Positions 44,230-53,700 of a DNA stretch of 64,000 bases are shown here, piece by piece; the first letter of the stretch is position 1; each line of letters begins with the position of its first letter. The translations under genes and the position numbers were made by a program. The notes beneath the pieces were generated by a model. That model did no database searches and was not told where the DNA came from. It was given only the letters and a program-made list of their open reading frames with translations. The DNA is from Gammaproteobacteria bacterium (GTDB lineage Bacteria; Pseudomonadota; Gammaproteobacteria; Thiohalospirales; Thiohalospiraceae), in assembly GCA_014762495.1 (NCBI GenBank), contig JABURT010000070.1, positions 1 to 64,000 of the forward strand, given 5' to 3'.

Positions 44230-44276
44230 GAAAGACGCAGCATCGCTATCATCTCGATGCTGTTTACTCATGGCAT

Positions 44277-44309
44277 AAAAAAAGCCCGGTCAATGAGACC
44301 GGGCCTTTT
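44277..44309. terminator. bidirectional terminator
   Basis: GCCCGGTC and GACCGGGC form a stem with a 5-nt loop, flanked by an A-run on one side and CTTTT on the other. It serves the membrane-protein gene (+) and fbp (-). Confidence 0.88.
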
Positions 44310-44327
44310 GTTCGAGCGGAAGAGTGC

Positions 44328-45359
44328 TTAGGCAGCGGCCTCTTTGCTCTCCTTGTGGTAGGCAACCACACGTTCGACTTCGTTCTTGGAGCCGAGGATA
44401 ACCGGCACACGCTGGTGCAGCTTCTCGGGCTGGACTTCCATGATGCGCTCAAGGCCGGTCCAGGAGGCGCCGCCGGCCTGCTCCACGATGAAGGACATGG
44501 GGTTGGCTTCGTACATCAGGCGCAACTTACCGGTGCCGCCCTTGGCCTTCATCTTCTCGTCCATGGGGTACATGAAGATACCGCCGCGAGTCAGGATGCG
44601 ATGCACCTCGGCCACCATGGAGGCAACCCAGCGCATGTTGAAGTCTTCACCGCGAGGACCTTCCTTACCGGCCATGCACTCATCCACGTAACGCTTAACC
44701 GGGGCTTCCCAGTGACGCATGTTGGAGGCGTTGATGGCGAACTCGCGAGTGTCTTCGGGGATGGTCATGTTGGGGTGAGTGAGGATGAACTCACCGATGT
44801 TCATGTCAAGGGTGAAGCCATTGACGCCCTGGCCAGTGGTCAGTACCAGCATGGTGGACGGACCATACAGGGCGTAACCGGCGCAGACCTGTTCGGTGCC
44901 CGCTTGCAGGAAGTCCTGTTCGGTGGCGTTTTCACAATCACCCTTGCAACGCAGGATGGAGAAGATGGTACCCACGGAGACGTTGACGTCCATATTGGAT
45001 GATCCGTCCAGGGGATCGAAGGTTAGTAAGTACTTACCTTTCGGATTGCCCTCGGGAATCTCGTAGATCTCTTCCATCTCTTCGGAGGCCATGGCGGCCA
45101 GGTGCCCGGACCACTCGTTGGTCTTGAGGAAGACTTCGTTGGTGATGATGTCCATCTTCTTCTGTTCTTCACCCTGGACGTTTTCGGAGCCGGCGGCGCC
45201 GAGTACACCGACCAGCTCACCGTGGTTGACCAGGTTGGAGATGACCTTGCAGGCAGTGACTACGTCGTTAAGCAGGGAGGTGAAGTCGCCGGTGGCGCCT
45301 TGAAGTTTGCGCTGTTCCTCAATAATGAATTGAGTCACGCTGGTGCGGTGGTTATGCAT
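44328..45359 (-). CDS. fbp: class I fructose-1,6-bisphosphatase
   Basis: A 343-aa gluconeogenic and Calvin-cycle phosphatase that makes fructose-6-phosphate. The metal and substrate motif [13 protein letters not shown] is intact. The start is the ATG at 45359, with GAGGG 8 nt upstream; a TTG at 45374 would add five residues. The gene is monocistronic, with a bidirectional terminator. The 159-bp gap upstream shows no other gene. Confidence 0.97.
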   Translation of the reverse strand: MHNHRTSVTQFIIEEQRKLQGATGDFTSLLNDVVTACKVISNLVNHGELVGVLGAAGSENVQGEEQKKMDIITNEVFLKTNEWSGHLAAMASEEMEEIYEIPEGNPKGKYLLTFDPLDGSSNMDVNVSVGTIFSILRCKGDCENATEQDFLQAGTEQVCAGYALYGPSTMLVLTTGQGVNGFTLDMNIGEFILTHPNMTIPEDTREFAINASNMRHWEAPVKRYVDECMAGKEGPRGEDFNMRWVASMVAEVHRILTRGGIFMYPMDEKMKAKGGTGKLRLMYEANPMSFIVEQAGGASWTGLERIMEVQPEKLHQRVPVILGSKNEVERVVAYHKESKEAAA

Positions 45360-45518
45360 GTTACTTGCCCTCAAATTGTCGAATATTTGGTTTGCGTGAC
45401 AGCCATCGACCCACCGGTACTGTTTTTCCCTGGCTGGGGCCGGAACATAAGAATAGACGCTGCCGACGCGGAAATCGGGCCGGCAATAGTATCATAAAAT
45501 TAGAAGAGACTAAATTGG

Positions 45519-46286
45519 CTATTTTCTCGCCATCAACTCGATGGGTTGGCCGTTGACGCGCTCCATGGTCTGGCGCATCCACTCCTCGGCCTCGCGTGTG
45601 ATATCGGCGGCGGATTTGCCCTGGGTCTGGATGGGCTCACCGATCACAACCTTGATAGTGCCGGGGTACTTGATAAAACTACCCCGAGGCCAGTAGGCCC
45701 CGGCATTATGAGCGACGGGAATCACAGGGTGGCCCGACTTCTCGGCGAGCACACCGCCGCCGATGCCGAATTTCTTCATCTTGCCATTGGGTACTCGAGT
45801 CCCTTCCGGGAAGACCATGACCCACTGACCGCTCTCCAGGCGCTTGATACCGCCCTCGACGATCTGGTTGACGGCCCTGTGACCGCTGCTGCGGTCGATG
45901 GCGATGGGGCGAAGGCTGGCCAGGCCCCAGCCAAACAGGGGGATCAACAACAGGCTGCGTTTCAGGATCCAGGCATGGGGCGGGAAGAACCGCTGCATGG
46001 CATAGGTCTCCCAGGTGGACTCATGTTTGACGTAGATAATGGCCACGTCCTGGGCCTTGATGTTGTCCAGCCCTTCAACCTCGTAGCGCACCCCGCAGGC
46101 GACGCCCAGCCACCAGATATTGAAGCGGCCCCATCGGCTGATGATCTTGAACCGCGTCTGGAAGGGGACGAACAACAACAGCAGGATCAGGGAGAGAGGA
46201 AAGAAGATAAACAGGGTGATAGCCGATCCGATCAGGAAAACGGTGGAGCGGAATAGTGAGAATACGATGTTTTGCTTTTTTTCCAT
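45519..46286 (-). CDS. PlsC-type lysophospholipid acyltransferase (copy 2)
   Basis: A 255-aa membrane-anchored acyltransferase, probably acylating lysophosphatidate or a related lipid. It has an N-terminal hydrophobic stretch (about 10-40). The catalytic motif reads VKHESTWE, an H-x4-E version of the usual H-x4-D, and FPEGTR is the phosphate-binding motif. The start is the ATG at 46286, 10 nt after the first copy. The two are paralogues (KHESTWE/KHQSTWE, FPEGTR, PVAHNAG, VVIGEPI in both). Confidence 0.88.
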   Translation of the reverse strand: MEKKQNIVFSLFRSTVFLIGSAITLFIFFPLSLILLLLFVPFQTRFKIISRWGRFNIWWLGVACGVRYEVEGLDNIKAQDVAIIYVKHESTWETYAMQRFFPPHAWILKRSLLLIPLFGWGLASLRPIAIDRSSGHRAVNQIVEGGIKRLESGQWVMVFPEGTRVPNGKMKKFGIGGGVLAEKSGHPVIPVAHNAGAYWPRGSFIKYPGTIKVVIGEPIQTQGKSAADITREAEEWMRQTMERVNGQPIELMARK

Positions 46287-46296
46287 GAGAAGTCCG

Positions 46297-47058
46297 CTAT
46301 TGGCTCGTCTTCGACAAAGGATAGATAGCCGGATTGATCTTGTGCATGGCCTGGCGCATCCAGGCATCGATCACTTCATTTACGGTGTCGGCCTTCATGT
46401 CTGCCGTATCGATAGGTTCGCCGATGACCACCCGAATGGTGCCCGCGTATTTGATGAAACCTTTTCGAGGCCAGAACTCTCCGGCATTGTGGGCCACCGG
46501 CAGAACGCGGGCACTGGTGCTGGCCGCGAGCATGGCACCGCCAATACCGAAGCGTTTCTCCTCACCGGGCGCCACGCGAGTCCCCTCGGGAAATACCATG
46601 ATCCAGGAGCCCTCATTCATATAGCGACGGCCCGATTCGATAATGCGTTTTATCGCCGTTCGGCCTGAACCGCGGATGATGGGAATGGTACCGATGGCGG
46701 CCATGGCCCAGCCGAAGAAGGGGACCCACATCAATTCCTGTTTCAGTATCCAGGCCTGATGTCGGCTTGTGAGACTGGGCAGGAACAGGGTTTCCCAGGT
46801 CGACTGGTGCTTGGAAAAGACGATAACCGGTTCATCCGGGATGTTTTCCGCGCCTTCGATCTCATATCGGATTTTGCAGGTCAGTTTTAACCACCATATA
46901 CAGAAACGTGCCCACTGGCGCATGGTGGCATAGCGTATCGTATAGGGGATACGAGTGACGGCCATGATGAGCACCACCGGCGTGATGAGGATCAGCAGTA
47001 CGATAAAACCAAGGCTAAAGAGTATCGAGCGAACATAGGCCACGCCTGTATGCATCAT
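46297..47058 (-). CDS. PlsC-type lysophospholipid acyltransferase (copy 1)
   Basis: A 253-aa protein with the same architecture as its neighbour: N-terminal membrane segment (about 10-38), SKHQSTWE, FPEGTR and PVAHNAGEFWPR. The ATG at 47058 is preferred, with AGGTG about 8 nt upstream; TTG at 47061 and ATG at 47055 are alternatives. It lies 10 nt after glyS and is probably cotranscribed as glyQ-glyS-plsC-plsC. The exact acyl acceptor is unknown. Confidence 0.9.
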   Translation of the reverse strand: MMHTGVAYVRSILFSLGFIVLLILITPVVLIMAVTRIPYTIRYATMRQWARFCIWWLKLTCKIRYEIEGAENIPDEPVIVFSKHQSTWETLFLPSLTSRHQAWILKQELMWVPFFGWAMAAIGTIPIIRGSGRTAIKRIIESGRRYMNEGSWIMVFPEGTRVAPGEEKRFGIGGAMLAASTSARVLPVAHNAGEFWPRKGFIKYAGTIRVVIGEPIDTADMKADTVNEVIDAWMRQAMHKINPAIYPLSKTSQ

Positions 47059-47068
47059 CAACTAGCAC

Positions 47069-49138
47069 CTACTGCAGGCGTGAGACATCGGCAACCTGCA
47101 GGAAGAGGTTGCGCAAACCACTCAACAGGGCAAGGCGGTTGTCACGCAACGCGTTGTCCTCGGCCATGACCATAACGTGGTCGAAAAAGTCGTCCACTGT
47201 TTCACGTAATCCGGCCAGCACCTTGAGGGATTCAGCATAGTTACGCTCGGCAAATAGGGGTTCGACCTGCTTGCGGATCATCTCCAGCTTGTCGGCCAGG
47301 GCCTGCTCCTGTGGTTCCTTGAGCAGGCCGGCATCGACCGACTCGGGGATGGTGACCTCTGCCTTGCGTATGATGTTGGAGATACGCTTGTTGGCGGCGG
47401 CCAGGGACTCGGCCTCGGCCAGCTTGCGGAACTCGGAGACGGCCTGGAGCCGCTGGTGGAAGTCCAGGGGCTTGCCGGGTTTGAGCTCCAGTACCGCGTC
47501 GAAGGTACCGTGGGCAATGCCCTGGTCCTGGTAGTAGGCACGGGTACGTTCCATGATGAAGTCGAAGACCTGCTCGGCCACGTCCTTCTCCTTGAGTCTG
47601 TCACCCATCTCTTCTACCGACACGTCGATAAGATCACGCAGGTCGAGGTCCAGCTCACGCTCGATGATGATACGCACTACGCCAAGGGCGGCGCGGCGCA
47701 GGGCGAAAGGGTCCTTGCTGCCGCTGGGCGGCTGGCCGATGCCGAAGATGCCGACCAGGGTATCGATGCGCTCGGCCAGGGCCAGGGCCTGGCCGGTGGC
47801 GGTGGCAGGCAGCTCATCACCGGCGTGGCGCGGCATGTACATCTCATCCAGGGCCTGGGGGATGTCACCGGGTTCCTGATCATTTTCGGCATAGTAACGG
47901 CCCATGATCCCCTGCAGTTCGGGAAACTCATAGACCATCTCGGACATCAGATCACAGCGCGAAAGGGTTGCAGCCTGTCTGGCATGTTCGATATTACTTC
48001 CTAGTGAGTGAGCAATCACTTCGGCAATTTCACGCACTCGAGTTGTCTTGTCATAGAGGGTACCAAGCTGTTTTTGGAAAACAACGGTTTTGAGCTTCTC
48101 GACGTGTTCAAGCAGTGAATGCTTACGGTCCTGGTTCCAGAAGAACTCGGCATCGGCGAGGCGTGGACGCACCACGCGTTCATTACCCTCGCGCACGCGA
48201 TCCGGGTCCTTGCTCTCCACGTTACTGATGGTGATGAAGTGGGGCAGTAAATTCCCGTTCCCATCCACCAGATGGAAGTACTTCTGGTTGGCCTTCATGG
48301 TGGAGATGAGTGCCTCATGGGGCACCTCAAGGAAATGCTTCTCGAAGTTACCGAGCACGGCGTTGGGCCATTCCACCATGGCGGTAACTTCATCCAGCAG
48401 GGCCGGGTCGATGACCGCCTTGCCGCCGGATTTGGCTGCGGCCTCTTCGACCATGCCGTGGATGGCGTGGCGGCGGCGCTCGAAGTCTGCGATGACCTTG
48501 CCGTGGGTGTAGAGCAGTTCCTCGTAATCGGAGGGTGTGCCTATATATATAGTATCGGGATGGTGGAAGCGGTGGCCGCGGGTTTCGCGTCCACTGGCCA
48601 CCGAGAGGATGTCGGCCTCGATGACTTCATCGCCAAACAGCAATACGGCCCAGTGCACCGGACGCACAAACTCGGCCTCAAGATCGCCCCACCTCATTCG
48701 TTTGGGAATGGGTAGCTTATGCAGCGATTGCGTGACTATCCCAGGAACCAGTTCTACGGTCGTCTGGCCCTCTTGTTGAAGCGTATAAGCCAGCCAGGCT
48801 CCCTTGTCGGTCTCCAGCTTTTCCAGGTCGTTGACGCTGACCCCGCAGGAGGAGGCGAAGCCCTGGGCCGCCTTGGTGGGATTGCCGTCATCGTCGAAGG
48901 CGGCGGTCAGGGCCGGGCCGCGGCGCTCAATCGCCTTATCGGGCTGGCCTTCCTGCAGTCCTGTGATGAGTACGGCCAGTCGACGCGGGGCGGCATAGCC
49001 CTTGATGGCCTCGAATTTCAGCTCGGCCTGTTTGAGTCCCTCTTCGATGCCCTGGGTAAAGGCGGTGGAGAGTTTTTTCAGGGCCTTGGGCGGCAGCTCT
49101 TCGGTGCCGATCTCGATGAGAAGGTCGCGGGTGTTCAT
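47069..49138 (-). CDS. glyS: glycyl-tRNA synthetase beta subunit
   Basis: 689 aa, the tRNA-binding subunit of the alpha2beta2 type bacterial glycyl-tRNA synthetase. It starts [23 protein letters not shown] and has the C-terminal DALR/HD-like region with [22 protein letters not shown]. It overlaps glyQ by 4 nt (ATGA). Confidence 0.98.
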   Translation of the reverse strand: MNTRDLLIEIGTEELPPKALKKLSTAFTQGIEEGLKQAELKFEAIKGYAAPRRLAVLITGLQEGQPDKAIERRGPALTAAFDDDGNPTKAAQGFASSCGVSVNDLEKLETDKGAWLAYTLQQEGQTTVELVPGIVTQSLHKLPIPKRMRWGDLEAEFVRPVHWAVLLFGDEVIEADILSVASGRETRGHRFHHPDTIYIGTPSDYEELLYTHGKVIADFERRRHAIHGMVEEAAAKSGGKAVIDPALLDEVTAMVEWPNAVLGNFEKHFLEVPHEALISTMKANQKYFHLVDGNGNLLPHFITISNVESKDPDRVREGNERVVRPRLADAEFFWNQDRKHSLLEHVEKLKTVVFQKQLGTLYDKTTRVREIAEVIAHSLGSNIEHARQAATLSRCDLMSEMVYEFPELQGIMGRYYAENDQEPGDIPQALDEMYMPRHAGDELPATATGQALALAERIDTLVGIFGIGQPPSGSKDPFALRRAALGVVRIIIERELDLDLRDLIDVSVEEMGDRLKEKDVAEQVFDFIMERTRAYYQDQGIAHGTFDAVLELKPGKPLDFHQRLQAVSEFRKLAEAESLAAANKRISNIIRKAEVTIPESVDAGLLKEPQEQALADKLEMIRKQVEPLFAERNYAESLKVLAGLRETVDDFFDHVMVMAEDNALRDNRLALLSGLRNLFLQVADVSRLQ

Positions 49139-50052
49139 TGGGCGGCCTCCTGTTTATTCGTCTTGCACATGGGGAAGCCCAGATTTGCACGAGCGATGTA
49201 ATAGGCCTCGGCCACGGCGCGCGACAGGGTACGTACGCGCAGGATGTAACGCTGACGCTCGGTCACCGAGATGGCGTGGCGGGCATCCAGCAGGTTGAAG
49301 GTATGGGAGGCCTTGAGTACCTGTTCGTAGGCGGGCAAAGGCAGGCCGGCCTCGATCAGCTTCTGGCTCATCGCCTCGCAGGTATCGAACCAGTTGAACA
49401 GGGCGTCGGTGTCGGCGTATTCGAAGTTATAGGTGGACTGCTCCACCTCGTTTTGATGGAAGACGTCGCCGTAGGTGACCTTGCCCATGGGGCCGTCGGT
49501 CCAGACCAGGTCGAAGACCGATTCCACGCCCTGGATATACATGGCCAGGCGTTCGAGGCCATAGGTGATCTCACCGGTGACCGGTTTGCAGTCGATGCCG
49601 CCCACCTGCTGGAAGTAGGTGAACTGGGTCACCTCCATGCCGTTGAGCCAGACTTCCCAGCCCAGGCCCCAGGCGCCGAGGGTGGGAGACTCCCAGTTGT
49701 CCTCGACGAAGCGGATATCGTGTACAAGGGGATCGAGTCCCATCATCTTCAATGAGCCCAGATAGAGCTCCTGGATCTCCAGCGGCGAGGGCTTGAGCAC
49801 CACCTGGAACTGGTAGTAGTGCTGCAGTCGATTCGGGTTGTCTCCGTAGCGACCATCGGTGGGTCGACGCGAGGGCTGCACATAGGCGGCGTTCCAGGGC
49901 TCGGGGCCAATGGAGCGCAGGAAGGTGGCGGAGTGGAAGGTACCGGCGCCCACCTCCATATCGTAGGGCTGTAAAACGATGCAGCCTTGCTCGGCCCAGT
50001 ATTGCTGCAGCGCGAGGATCAGGCCCTGAAAGGTGGAAACATCCGCAGACAT
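49135..50052 (-). CDS. glyQ: glycyl-tRNA synthetase alpha subunit
   Basis: A 305-aa catalytic class II subunit. Conserved blocks are [56 protein letters not shown] and FTYFQQVGG. It is the first gene of the glyQS-acyltransferase operon. Confidence 0.98.
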   Translation of the reverse strand: MSADVSTFQGLILALQQYWAEQGCIVLQPYDMEVGAGTFHSATFLRSIGPEPWNAAYVQPSRRPTDGRYGDNPNRLQHYYQFQVVLKPSPLEIQELYLGSLKMMGLDPLVHDIRFVEDNWESPTLGAWGLGWEVWLNGMEVTQFTYFQQVGGIDCKPVTGEITYGLERLAMYIQGVESVFDLVWTDGPMGKVTYGDVFHQNEVEQSTYNFEYADTDALFNWFDTCEAMSQKLIEAGLPLPAYEQVLKASHTFNLLDARHAISVTERQRYILRVRTLSRAVAEAYYIARANLGFPMCKTNKQEAAQ

Positions 50053-50303
50053 GTGAAACCCATGAGTGATTATTCAGGAAAGGGCTGGATTATAACGTGA
50101 CTTCAGGTCTCTTTGCTAAGAACCAAGTGATTTACCGAAGTGAAATCGGCTGAGTGGTCTTTAGACATTCTAGTACTCGGCGACACTAGTGAAAAACAGT
50201 AGATCGAGTCACAAACAAAATCACATTACGAGTGATGTCTTCCAATTAGCATTTTGGGGTGAGTTTTTGTAATTGACAGCACTGCAATCCCGATAGGAGG
50301 AAC

Positions 50304-50351
50304 ATGAAGTTTTTGTTGTTGTTGATTGCTACCGATATGACGATCGCATAA
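50304..50351 (+). CDS. possible 15-aa leader peptide or gene remnant
   Basis: ATG preceded by AGGAGGA, 2-3 nt away. It encodes MKFLLLLIATDMTIA and then stops. It looks like the start of a signal peptide. It could be a leader peptide, the remains of a lost gene, or chance; the ribosome binding site is rather close to the ATG. Confidence 0.2.
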   Translation: MKFLLLLIATDMTIA

Positions 50352-50466
50352 TTAAATACCTCCCTTGCAACAGCACCATCAGGCTTGTGTGTAATAAGAG
50401 GCTATGAGTATTTGAAATGTGTCCTGGGTGTAAAAAGCAGAGGGGGGGCAGGGTTATGGATATTTT

Positions 50467-50495
50467 TGTGAACTGGTTCACACAATCAGTGTGAA
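50467..50495 (+). promoter_or_regulatory. overlapping CRP-like palindromes
   Basis: TGTGAACTGGTTCACA (50467-50482) is a perfect CRP-type palindrome. TTCACAC (50477-50483) and GTGTGAA (50489-50495) form a second inverted repeat that shares the same central half-site. It lies about 210-240 bp before the large lipoprotein gene. Confidence 0.55.
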
Positions 50496-50703
50496 TTCGT
50501 TAAAAAAGCTAGTGTTCATGACAGAGGTTTGAATGAAAATCGAAAGCCAACACGAGTATTTATCGATTTTATGATGAAATCGTTAGTTCTTTGGTTATCT
50601 CAGTTTGTTAGTCGAAGACACCGCATTGTTTATATAAGGTGAAAAAAGGGGTAAATAACATCTCTATCGATCGGTAGCCTTTGTATGAACAAGGATGTGA
50701 TAT

Positions 50704-53700
50704 ATGTTACCCCGGATATCAAAGAAAGTATCTCTCCCCCTTCTAGTCATATTGGCTTCGTTGTTCGCGGCCTGTGATAGCAATGCACCTGAAGCACAGT
50801 CGAATACAGTGATATCGGATATCACCCTTGCAGGCTGTGTGGCGAACATGGGTGTTATCACCGGCGGCCAAATCACTGTGTATAAGCTCATCAATGGTGT
50901 CAAATCAGACCAGGTCGGTGAGCCGGTCATTTCAGATGAGAATGGTAATTTCGACCTAACAACTGTGGCTGAACTCTACGATGGCGCGGTGATGCTGGAA
51001 TTGACGGACCCAGACGGTAGCACGCTTTATTTTAATGAGGCGGAAGGGGAAATGATCGCCTTTCCCGATGGAAAGTCTCTTCGTGCAGTCGTTTCGCAGA
51101 TGACAGGCAATGCTGTTGCCATTACGCCATTGACTGAGGTAGCTACCCAACTCGCGTTACACCTAGTGAGCGCTGAGAGCCTGGCAGACGGTGAGGCGGT
51201 TACCAGGGCAAACCGAGAAGTCAGCAATGCCTTACTGGGAGGGATTGATCCTACTGATACGATTCCTGTGGATGTACGTCGAGCCGACGCCGCATCCAGT
51301 AATAATGCCGCAGTCTACGCCAATGTGCTGGCCGGTATTGCCTTCGTGGCCCAAAGGAATGGTATAGATCCTATTGCTCAGGCGGATATCTATGCCCAAA
51401 ACCTCATCAATAATAATGCCCAGTTCCTGCAAAATGATCTCGGGGATTTAATACTCGCTATCGCGAACTTTAATACCTCACCACCGGATAACGTCGTGGT
51501 CCCGAATATTTCCCTGGACATCGCCCCCGTCGCCTATGGTCAAACAGTCGTGATCGATGAAGATCAAACCACGGACATCACATTGCACGGCGGCGACCTG
51601 AACCGTTTACCTGTCATGTTTGCCATCGAGACCCAGCCAAGCAATGGCCGATTGACGGGCACGCCACCGAATCTGACCTATGAACCCAATGGAGACTATA
51701 ACGGCCAGGACTCCTTCTATTTCATGGTCAATAACGGCTTCCAGAACAGTGAACGGACGCTGGTCAACATCGTCATCAACTCTGTAGAGGATGCTCCTGT
51801 GGCCTCGGATAGTGTCCTGCTCACCGCCGAAAATGAGCCTGGTAGTGGCACGCTGCGCGGAAGTGATCCGGATGCTGATAGTATTACCTATAGTGTGGTG
51901 TCAAACCCGACCCTGGGCATCATCAGCTCCATCAATCAGGAGACGGGAGAATTTGTCTACGTTCCCAATACCAATGTTTCTGGGAGTGATAGCTTCACCT
52001 TCCAAGTAAGCGACGGCACCAATACCTCCAATATCGCCACCATGAACATCACAATTCGCAATGTGAACAGTCAGCCTTCGGCGACTGCACAGGTCCTGAC
52101 CCTGGACGAAGATGCCTCGTTAAACATAAGTTTGGGCGGTACAGATGCCGATGGTGATCCGCTTGCAGTGGTGCTCACCTCCTCACCTCAGCATGGCATT
52201 CTTGAAGGCACTCTGCCGGATATCATTTACAAGCCGGATCCCGATTACTCGGGTCCCGACAGCTTTGGTTTCTATGTGACCGATGGGGCTCTGGATTCGG
52301 GGGTCGCTGCAGTCTCTCTGCAGGTGGTACAGGTGAATGATGCCCCCCGTGCCTTCAATCGCAGCGTGAGCCTGGAACAGGGATCATCCATTACCTTTGT
52401 GCTGGATGGTGACGACAAGGAGGAAGATCCCCTCTCCTATACGATTACGACACTGCCTACAAATGGGATACTGGGAGGGGCAACTAGCGGTGCCCTGGCC
52501 AATATGAGTCCCCTACAGTATACACCCGATAGCGATTTTTCCGGCACGGATCAATTCGGCTTTGAGTTGAGCGACGGAAACGGAGGGGTGGCCACCGGTG
52601 TGGTCACTATTGAGGTGCTGCCCTACGCCCAAAGCACCATCGACTCCGATGGTGATGGCTTGCGTGATGCCGATGAAGTGAATGTCCACAAGACAAATCC
52701 TCTCCTGGCAGACACAGACGGTGATGGCTTCAGTGACTTCGAAGAGGTCGTCACGTTCGCTTTCGATAGTTCTGTCAACAATTTCCGCTTCAACCCTCTA
52801 ATAGCGGATACACCGAAGATATCGATGTCAATCTCGGCCACCCCTTATGCCTTTGTGCAGTATTACGGGACAAGCTATAAATCATTTGAGCTGGAGCGTT
52901 CGGTTTCTTCCTCCAGCGCTATCACCAAGGAAAAAAGCAGCAAACAGGTCAGTGGTCTGTCGAAGGCCTATGAGCTGGGCCGTGAGCTCACCATTGCAGT
53001 ACAGGGTACAGATATAAATAGTCAATCCGGCTCGGGTGGTGCCTTTATTGCTGCCAACTATCCGCAGACCTTCACCACGACCAGTGGCCACGCGACTCTA
53101 TTTTCAGAAGAGAGTCTTAATGAGAATCAGTTATACCTCAAAAGCTTAAGCGACTGGGAGCGGGATAATGTCATCGCAGATTCTGTTGGGTCTATCAAGT
53201 TTGATCGGGAGTTCACCAATAATAGTAACTTGAGTTACAAACTCAATAACATTACATACCGACTTTACAGTTATAACCCGAGTCAGAATCAACCCTTTGT
53301 TGAAATCGGCAAACATAACACCTTTGTGGGCAGTACCCTTTCGCCCGGACAGTCAAGCAGCGTCACCGAAGAAAATATATTTCTACAGGATATCGAGAGA
53401 GTAAAGCGCGCTTTTAAAGATTCCAAAGGTTTTATCGTGGTACCCGAAAACTACGATATTACTGATCAGAACGGACTCACTTATAACTTCAGCTCCACCG
53501 GCATCCTGAGTAAAGATGTGATGTTCATGATTGACTATAATGGTATGGATGGTCGCAAGAACATCAAGGAGATGATCGCGGTTCACGGCGACCCATCGCA
53601 AAAACTGACCTTGCTGGGAGCCCTCTCAAATATACTCAAGCTCGATGTGACAACCGCAGTGAATAGTTCACCCACCAATTCCAAGTTGACTAGTGGTGAC

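Larger units (their letters stand above)
50053..50703. other. 651-bp gene-poor AT-rich region
   Basis: It holds the upstream region of glyQ (-) and of the large lipoprotein gene (+). I see a CRP-like palindrome pair at 50467-50495, an ATCAC/GTGAT inverted repeat at 50220-50236, and a 15-codon frame at 50304-50351 with a strong ribosome binding site. Nothing else is supported. Confidence 0.5.
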
